64,000 bases of DNA from Thamnaconus septentrionalis (lineage: Eukaryota; Chordata; Actinopteri; Tetraodontiformes; Monacanthidae), in contig CM020509.1 in assembly GCA_009823395.1 (NCBI GenBank), positions 13,142,001-13,206,000 of the forward strand, written 5' to 3'. Below, piece by piece: positions 53,456 through 64,000 of this stretch (position 1 is the first letter of the stretch; each line of letters begins with the position of its first letter). The position numbers were made by a program, and so were the translations under genes. Under the pieces are notes generated by a model. It did no database searches. It was not told the DNA's origin and saw nothing but the letters and a program-made list of their open reading frames with translations.

Positions 53456-53530
<75 letters not shown>
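53421..53530. repeat. (GA)n microsatellite
   Basis: GA copies with two short interruptions up to 53458, then a pure 72-bp run (53459-53530). It is homopurine on the plus strand. Confidence 0.98.
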
Positions 53531-53532
<2 letters not shown>

Positions 53533-54191
53533 TTGGCACAGATAGAGATGTGTAGTGAATGTTCCTCACAAGTAAAAGGCAGATTCTCTCGCTGACAGGC
53601 CTGGGTGCAGTGATAAGGGGATAAAAGAAGGATTGAATCAGAGGCTGGTAAGAAGACAGAGAGGTGTGTTTGGAGACAAAAACAATGACCCAATGACCGC
53701 AGAGGCAAAGTGCAACTTTTTCATCTTCTGAGGATGAAAGTTTGGCCTTTTTAATGGCATCAGTTGGATCTGGTTGCTGTCTCTTCTGAGATCATTTGAC
53801 ATGAGACCTCAGACGTGATGAAAACGGTGCTGCTTAAGCAGCTTATATGTCGTACTTGGCTTACTGGAAATATGATACTAATAGTTAATGTGGTCTGCTA
53901 AGAAAGCTTTGTTTAATTTTAATTTCAAAAAAGAGCAATAAAACAACACAGAAAAAAGAACATAATTGGAATTGAGAATTGATGACCTTGCAGGCAGCTG
54001 GTTTGTTTCACTCCCACGCAGAGAGAAACCACAAATTCTGTGATGTGATTTTTTTCATATACCGCTCCTTTAATCTCAAGAAGAAACAAGATCCACCCAT
54101 CTTTATATCCATGACCACACTGCACTGCCATTAGCTAAAGAGGGACAGCTAAGATATATGTCCCTGCCACATCACTCACCTCATATTGTTT
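53531..54191. other. Non-coding stretch, nothing recognised
   Basis: No gene or known element is visible in this stretch of AT-rich unique DNA. Confidence 0.5.
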
Positions 54192-54202
54192 GTATGTATA
54201 TA

Positions 54203-54240
<38 letters not shown>

Positions 54241-54261
54241 TATGTATATACATATGTATAT
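54192..54261. repeat. (TA)n microsatellite, imperfect
   Basis: A TA tract with GTA and CATA interruptions. It is self-complementary and cruciform-prone. Confidence 0.95.
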
Positions 54262-57957
<3,696 letters not shown>

Positions 57958-57993
57958 CACATCCATATAGTCAACCGCTTATCCTTATGAGGC
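57958..57993 (-). mobile_element. Short L2-type LINE tail fragment, antisense
   Basis: On the minus strand the segment reads AAGGATAAGCGGTTGACTAT then ATGGATGTG, close to the LINE tail words GGATAAGCGGTATAGAAAATGGATGG. Only about 35 bp are recognisable, so chance similarity is possible. Confidence 0.4.
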
Positions 57994-58489
57994 ACTTTGA
58001 AGCAGCCGCCGTTGAATGTTTCGCTGCTGCTGGCGTAACGGAATCAGATGCTGAGCTGATCTCAGCCTCGATACCGAGGTCAGACACGGAGCCCTTGTGT
58101 CAGGAGGGAGCAGAATTTTAACCTGCGACAGTGGATGAAGGTTGGACAAACTGCTTGCTGTTACTCTGTGGCCTTGAGAAAATTTACACTAATTTATTAA
58201 TCAGTTGCGATAATAATGTAAGAGAATGATCTCATCGTTTAAAGTTTAAGTCTCGGCCCATGTACCACGTGATTTTCTTTGTTATCAGAGTCTCACAAGT
58301 CAAAAAAGCTTCATCCTGAGACTCAGCCGGCAGTCAGCGAGTCCCGTCAACCCCCAACACTTGGGTGTTAGCCGTGATTTGTAGTTCTAACACTCCCTTC
58401 CCCCTCCCTCAGAGTCTCGCTGCACGTTTCATTTCATCACTTTTTAATATTTACTTGTCCTGCTGCTGCGCAGCATTACCACTGAAATA

Positions 58490-58700
58490 CAAGAAGCCTT
58501 AAAAGATAGCGAGGAGTTGAGCAGGTGAGATTGGCCGCGATAAAAACCGCGAGGCGCACTCTGTTCGGCTCCGAAGCCGCGCTCGGCGAATTTTCCCGCT
58601 AGATTTATTGTTTTATCGCACACAATGGCCGTCAATTCCTCTAATGTGCTTTGCCGTTGTACAAGAGGAGATGATTGCAAAGCCGCCCCCTTTTACACAC
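58490..58700. promoter_or_regulatory. Candidate conserved non-coding element, CpG-containing
   Basis: The patch contains GGCCGCGATAAAAACCGCGAGG, CGAAGCCGCGCTCGGCGAA and a TTTTATCGCACACAATGG part, with many CpGs beside ATTTATTG. It has no repeats and no credible exon. The two GATAAAA/TTTTATC words could be posterior-Hox or CDX-type or GATA-type sites. Appearance only. Confidence 0.25.
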
Positions 58701-59459
58701 ACTTTGAATTTATACCGCCGCAGATGAATAAATCTGTTCTGCTCTGTTCAGTCCTGCCTGTTTATTCCTCTCCTCTCCTGCTCAACTCTCTGTCTAAAGA
58801 GTCACTCTGGGATTTATCCCCTGGGGGACGTCCTCCTGCAAAGCATCTGCCGAACAGGCACACGAAAAAGGGAGAGAGAGAGAAAAAAAAAAAGAGAAAA
58901 GCTGTGCCACACACTGAGAGGCAACAGACAGAAGTGGGGAGCCGCCTGTGATTGATATTGTGTGCATTTCAAATATTGGTGCCAGAGATTCTCGCTCTCC
59001 CTTCACGTCTCATTACTTTGTAGCTGCTGACGCTTGTCACCGCCGCAGAATGGCTGCCAGCCCTGCACAATGAGTGGTGTTATGACAGGGGAAGAGGCCT
59101 TTCCAGATGGATGAGGGCGAGTCATAAAACCTGAAGCTGTGGAGACAAACACTCGGTGCTGCTGCGGCATCGGCTTTTTTTTTTTCTTTTGCGAAAAAAG
59201 CAGTTCAAAAGAGTATAAGTTCCTCTCCCGTGCGCTTCAAGCGGCTCCACCTGCGTGAAGAGTTGAGCTAATTAGAAGCGGCTGGCTTGATGAATGGATG
59301 GAATGGGGCTTTTGATGTCCAAAACCAGTTTCGCCCACCTCAGGAGCTGATTGAGTTTGAAGGCCTGCCTGCCTCTGTTTGTCGCGGTAGGATAGCAGAG
59401 CCAAGTGTGGACGCTGCTCAGGTACATTAATTAAAAAAAACCTGACCGGCCATGTCAAA

Positions 59460-60020
59460 TCGGCCGGCTTTTAAATTATTGCCCAAGCAGCCGCTGGTGA
59501 TGCGATCGATTTTTTTTTTTCTCTTTTTTTTTTCCACAGAAACCACTTAAAATCTCAAAAGCCAAACCCCGCCAGAGGAGCTTGCGACTCAGAGGGAGGT
59601 CCGCCAAAACAAATCTGCATGAACAGCAGTGCATATGGAAACGCGATCGAGCTCCTCTGTCGCAGCCACTGAATCGATGTAAAGAGTTTCCAACTTGTGC
59701 AAAAGCGAAGAAGGCTTCAAGCGTCGATCGATGCAGATTTTTATTTTTTTGAAACTTTGGGAAATTCATGGGCCACTTTAACGTTCAGAGAAAAAAATAA
59801 AAATAAATGGCCCGTGCTGAGGTTCTGCATTCTCTTTAAATCATAGATCAAGGCTGCTTTAAGCTGATCATATTTCGTTGCAGTTGAAACAAAAAGGTGT
59901 TGCGCTGACGGACTGTCCGCCTCATTCGTACGTGAAATTAAACACCTCTCACTGACGGACTGAATGTGTGAAAGAAATTGTGTGAAAAACGCAGCAAGGC
60001 TGCATGCTTTAATTTATTGA
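59460..60020. promoter_or_regulatory. Candidate conserved non-coding element
   Basis: Repeat-poor DNA with several CGATCG words (near 59503, 59644 and 59725) and retained CpGs, interrupted by T runs at 59510-59532. It could hold regulatory sites. The evidence is compositional only. Confidence 0.18.
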
Positions 60021-60512
60021 TGTTTTCATTTCCTCTCCGCTAATTCATCATGCGTGAGTGAGTGAGTGCAGGGAAGAACCCAGTCGTAGTAAAGATTGTC
60101 GACATTCGGACCTTCTTCAGCTGTGACGCTGTTTGTTTATGTGCTTTAAGTGCCAATTTTCCAGCCGCCATCAGTTGTTGTTAAGAGGACGGATTTTATT
60201 TTTATTTAGTTTTTTATTTATTTCTATCTAATTTCCTGTCGAGAGTTATCAGCGGCCACGCTGTCAAGCTTCCCCGCGGTGGCTGCAGGCATGTTTGAAG
60301 GAAAACGTTTGCTGCACTTAGCCACTCTACCATCCTCCACTCCTTATTTCCTGGTGCTGCGGCGTCTCCCCCAATGCATCGATGGTATCACTGCTATTTG
60401 TGCAGTGCTATCTGCGTTTGATTCACACAGGCCACATCCTGAAGTCTATCTGCTTCCAAGGGCTGGAAGTTCAAATTAAACCCCTGGGTTCTTGTTATTG
60501 ACAGATTAAAAA

Positions 60513-60531
60513 AGAGAGAGAGAGAGAGAGA
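60513..60531. repeat. (AG)n microsatellite, short
   Basis: Nine to ten AG copies following an A run. Confidence 0.9.
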
Positions 60532-61083
60532 CTCTGCTCAAGCCTTCTGCTGATTCCTGTGGTGCTGCTCTAGTTAAATTAAACATTGAGCTTTAATTGA
60601 TCAGAGAGAATTCATTCTTCATGAGTGGAATTCTTTGATTCAGAGAGCAGCATGATTTTTTTCCAACTCTGCTCTAAAAAAAAAAAAAAAAACATCTCGC
60701 TGTTTATACTGTACACGTCTGTCTTTATATATACATTATATATATATGTGTGTATGTTTGTGTGCACAGTCAAGTTGCATCTTGAGAGCGTGCCCTTTAA
60801 ATGTCCTTCAGCGCACATGTGTGCCGCTCTCCCCCTTTACTTTCGCAGACACTTATTGATTACTTCAAGTTTTCAATCAAGGCTGTTGGTCTGTAGAGAT
60901 TAAGTAATTGATCACTCCATGGATCCCTGGAATGTAGCGTGTTTGTGCGGCGTGTTTGTTTTGTGTATGTGTGTCTAAGAAGCAATTCCAATTTAGAATA
61001 TTTATCCAACAGTTTTTATTGTCTTTATATAAGGACACACGGGCATTAATGCAGAAATATAAACACAGGGACTCCTCACAACC

Positions 61084-61106
61084 ACACACACACACACACA
61101 CACACA
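61084..61106. repeat. (AC)n microsatellite
   Basis: A pure CA tract of about 11 copies. Confidence 0.95.
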
Positions 61107-61294
61107 TGCCCATGAGACCGTCGCTGTTTGCCCTGGCTGAGACATAAAGCCAGGCCCATTAATACAGAGAGGGACGGAGGACGATTAGGCTTTTGTTAGG
61201 TTTGCAAATTGGCCAGCAGAAAATCAATTCAATCACAAACAGAAGCAAATCTACATTTCCCTCGTTAAACAAGGTCTCACTGCGCGTCTGCGCT

Positions 61295-61330
61295 TGCATG
61301 TGCACGTGCATGTGCATGTGCATGTGCATG
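61295..61330. repeat. (TGCATG)6 hexamer array
   Basis: Six head-to-tail hexamers, five exactly TGCATG and one (61301-61306) TGCACG. The unit alternates purine and pyrimidine and is nearly self-complementary. TGCATG is also the RNA motif bound by RBFOX splicing factors. Confidence 0.95.
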
Positions 61331-61845
61331 GTTTTAAAATAGATAAGTGAATGGAAAGAAAGGCGACAGTGCCGTTGCTTTAGAATGTGCCGCTAATCAA
61401 TACTCTGAAGAATCTGTGTGTAAAGCTGTGAAGAGTTTATTATGATACAGATTGCAGCCGGGCATTTTCATTTGAGGCAATATAAACATAGTTAGTGGGT
61501 GGGAATGCACTGGTATTGTTAGCATGTATTGGTATTCTTGTAATATAGAGGTCTGGAATAAAAATAAAAAAATAGAAAAAAAAATTCACATCTCTCAAAA
61601 TTAAAACTCACACTTTTAATAATAAACATTTATACTTACAATTTTCAGCTAAAGAAGCTCAGCTAAACTGTTGCTGTGACTGATGAGAAATGATCGTTCT
61701 GTGGAAAACATTACTGTCCTCAATTATTGGCCCGTCTCTCTGTGTTATTTCAGAACTTGTCTCTGTTTAATGACTGTTACAACGTCTCTGACCTGAGGGA
61801 GAACTTCTTAATGTCTTTAACTTCCAGCATTGAGAGGAAGGAGGA

Positions 61846-61846
<1 letters not shown>

Positions 61847-61900
<54 letters not shown>
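61847..61900. repeat. (AC)n microsatellite
   Basis: A pure CA tract of 27 copies. The His-Thr and Cys-Val frames across it are artefacts. Confidence 0.98.
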
Positions 61901-61903
<3 letters not shown>

Positions 61904-62199
61904 CTGCAGCACCCCAGACAAGCTCCCAACTTTCCTTCCCTTTGACATTTGCTCTCTGTGGACAAAGAGTGGGAGACGAGAGACAGCGGAGGGTTTCAGA
62001 TCAGCCTTAATGAGCTGACAGGGCAGAGAGGGCTCAAAGAAAAGTATCTTAAAGACAGAGTCATCATCACCGAAATCCTGCAAGGTGTCGAGGGAAATAT
62101 CTTTGTTCTATCCATCTTATCATCTGCAGTCCACATTTAAAAGTTTTGACTAATGGCTGTTGTCTTTATTTTATTGAAAAAATAAAATCTGTCCATGGG

Positions 62200-62660
62200 A
62201 ATGTGGACATCATTTGTCGCTGTGGTCGATGTTGCCACTTGTTGTTGCCTCTTCCACCATTAACTCGACGGTCGCGTTTCTCATTTTCTTCTCTGCGGTG
62301 GAACCTCCATTAGTGCCACTAAATTAATTGATGCTAATGTATGGCATAGATTACCATCCTGTTTGGCTAATATCTCCCCGCACTGGCTGTACATCTGAGA
62401 CTGATTAACTCGTGCTGGTGCACGAGCTGTCGCGCGAAACTGCAGCGTGTGTCGGCGCTCAGAAATGACAACGAGCCACTGTTTTGAGGTTATTAGAGCT
62501 AAAGTCTGTGTTATGAGAGGAAGGAGGAGAAAAAAAAGAAAACCTCGGTGCCGCTTGGACAGATGTCACGACGGGTTTTGCACCACCGCTGGCTTCTGAG
62601 TAATTAATGGCTGAGCAAGAAAAACGCCCACGAAGCTGCGCGAGAGAAACAGGTGGGCCA
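62200..62660. promoter_or_regulatory. Candidate conserved non-coding element
   Basis: Repeat-free DNA with an ATTAATTGAT site near 62323-62332, several other ATTA cores and a CpG-bearing GCGCGAAACTGC part. It also has a 7-bp dyad CTCGTGC/GCACGAG (62409-62426, 4-nt spacer). Appearance only. Confidence 0.25.
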
Positions 62661-63504
62661 TTAATGCCTCACGATGTGGGTTTCATGCTGCTGATGATAT
62701 GGAAACAGGAGAGTTTGTGAGCTGTAGCACATTGACGAGACCTGGGAAGAAGCAAAAAAAAAGTTGTGGAGACAAACAAACACAATATTTTCCCTGGACC
62801 AGCATTCCTGTAGTTTCAAAGACAGCAACCGGACAAGCGTCAACACGCTGCTGCCTGTCACCCATCCTGCCTTCCTTCCATCCGTCCATTCTTTCACTCA
62901 ACTTGGTTCACTCAGGGTCAGGGTGATATTCTCGTTCACCCTGAACGAGGATTTGATTGAACCGAATCCGCTGACTAAACCAACCTGGTGCTGAGAACTT
63001 GCCAGTTTGAAACTCGACTCAGACTTCTATATTTTAGCTTCATCATTCTCGAACTCGCTCAACTCGCCGTGGTCTCGTCGCTATTTCTTCTGCTAATGTC
63101 TGTTTGAAAAAAAAGAAAAGAAAGTCTCTCGGCCTTGGATGCCATGTTTTGTTTTCTCGAACCGGAACATTTTTCATGTCTCCTCCCTGCGTCCTTCTCC
63201 TCTGTCACACATCCGCTGTCAGTGCAGATTTGCTTTTGACAAGGTGTTTTCCCTCGGGGGCACCTGCTTGAATTTTTTTTTCCCCAGATGAGCGCCATGC
63301 ACATGCTGGAATCCTGCCATTTTTTTTCCCTGTTGTGAAACTGTGTGGAAGTTTATCTGAACCTTTGGGGCTTTTCTTTCTCGATGTTAATGCAGACATT
63401 TCTTTTAGCGTAACAGGGAAAAGAATTCATTGGGTCATTACTTAAAGTTGAAGGCTGAGTGATTTAACGACCCTGAAAGCTTTTATCCCGCTGTCTTCTA
63501 CTTA

Positions 63505-63531
63505 GTGTGTGTGTGTGTGTGTGCGTGTGTG
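63505..63531. repeat. (GT)n microsatellite
   Basis: A GT tract with one CG interruption. Confidence 0.95.
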
Positions 63532-64000
63532 AGGAAAATTATTTTAACACTAAATTTGACACAGTCATGCTTGAAGTGCTGACTGACGATGTCACAGCCA
63601 GGGTCCCATGTTGAGGCCAAACAATATTGAAGATTAAGCGTCTCCGTTATTCATTTTATTCATGGGCCTGGAGTCTCGCCCTAGCCAGAAATGGCTTCGT
63701 CGGGTTTTAATATTAATGTGAATATTTGCTTTGCACTGTCACATATTCAATACCCACATAAACAAACAATCAGAAACTTTCTTTTTCAGTGCTTGTAAGC
63801 CCATATTTATTCCCTGAAGTGTGGACCTGACCTCAGCCATGCTGGTACTGGCTTCAACCTGTCTCCCTTAATGTGACCAAGGTGCTAATACGACATGGGG
63901 GGGCACTTAAGTATCACTTCAAAATGAATTTAGCTTTCAATCTGTAGCAGTTAGTACATCAACAGTATACACCATAATCCCATTTAATTTCTTTTTGTTG

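Larger units (their letters stand above)
57994..64000. other. Non-coding stretch, no gene recognised
   Basis: No exon is recognised. It includes several separately listed microsatellites and regulatory-looking patches. T and A runs occur near 59510-59532, 60677-60691 and 61569-61584. The remainder is unique-looking. Confidence 0.5.

Overview
This 64 kb window looks like vertebrate, most likely teleost fish, nuclear DNA, and I find no host protein-coding exon in it. The grounds for teleost are the mix of long GT/CA, CT/GA, TA and ATCT microsatellites, decayed L2-type LINE tails, a hAT DNA transposon relic with a BED-finger transposase fragment, a tRNA-like SINE or pseudo-tRNA and LTR-like segments. 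No open frame reads like a known host protein. The longest frames (about 170-206 codons) lie in simple repeats, LTR-like or CpG-rich DNA, or show no recognisable domain. No intact tRNA, rRNA or CRISPR array was seen.

Layout. 1-8.8 kb: anonymous AT-rich DNA with a conserved-element-like patch near 6.5-6.8 kb. 8.8-13.2 kb: GT, CA, GA and CT microsatellites and a probable solo LTR at 12.7-13.2 kb. 13.2-24.5 kb: mostly unrecognised DNA with one regulatory-looking patch near 14.2-14.4 kb. 24.5-26.0 kb: an antisense L2 tail, then the best-supported element, a hAT copy at 24894-26036 bounded by an exact 8-bp target duplication. 26-36 kb: unrecognised DNA with a perfect 14-bp hairpin at 29.3 kb, regulatory-looking DNA at 30.2-31.0 kb and a CpG-rich patch at 34.9-35.8 kb. 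36.0-36.4 kb: a minus-strand tRNA-like sequence next to an LTR-like segment. 40.9-41.1 kb: a pure ATCT tract followed by two hairpins. 41.6-49 kb: CpG-containing regulatory-looking DNA, a sense L2 tail at 44.1 kb and a cluster of AGGTCA half-sites at 46.1 kb. 49.4-54.9 kb: probable non-autonomous DNA repeats, long CT and GA tracts and two TA tracts around a repeat-like core. 55-64 kb: mainly non-repetitive DNA with homeodomain-type motifs, a TGCATG array and CA/GT tracts.

The simplest reading is a gene desert or very large intron, perhaps beside a developmental regulator gene, with scattered candidate cis-regulatory elements. That reading is inference, because conservation could not be tested. 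No new biological system is evident. The best leads are the hAT copy, the tRNA-like/LTR pair, the perfect hairpins and the unexplained regulatory-looking patches.
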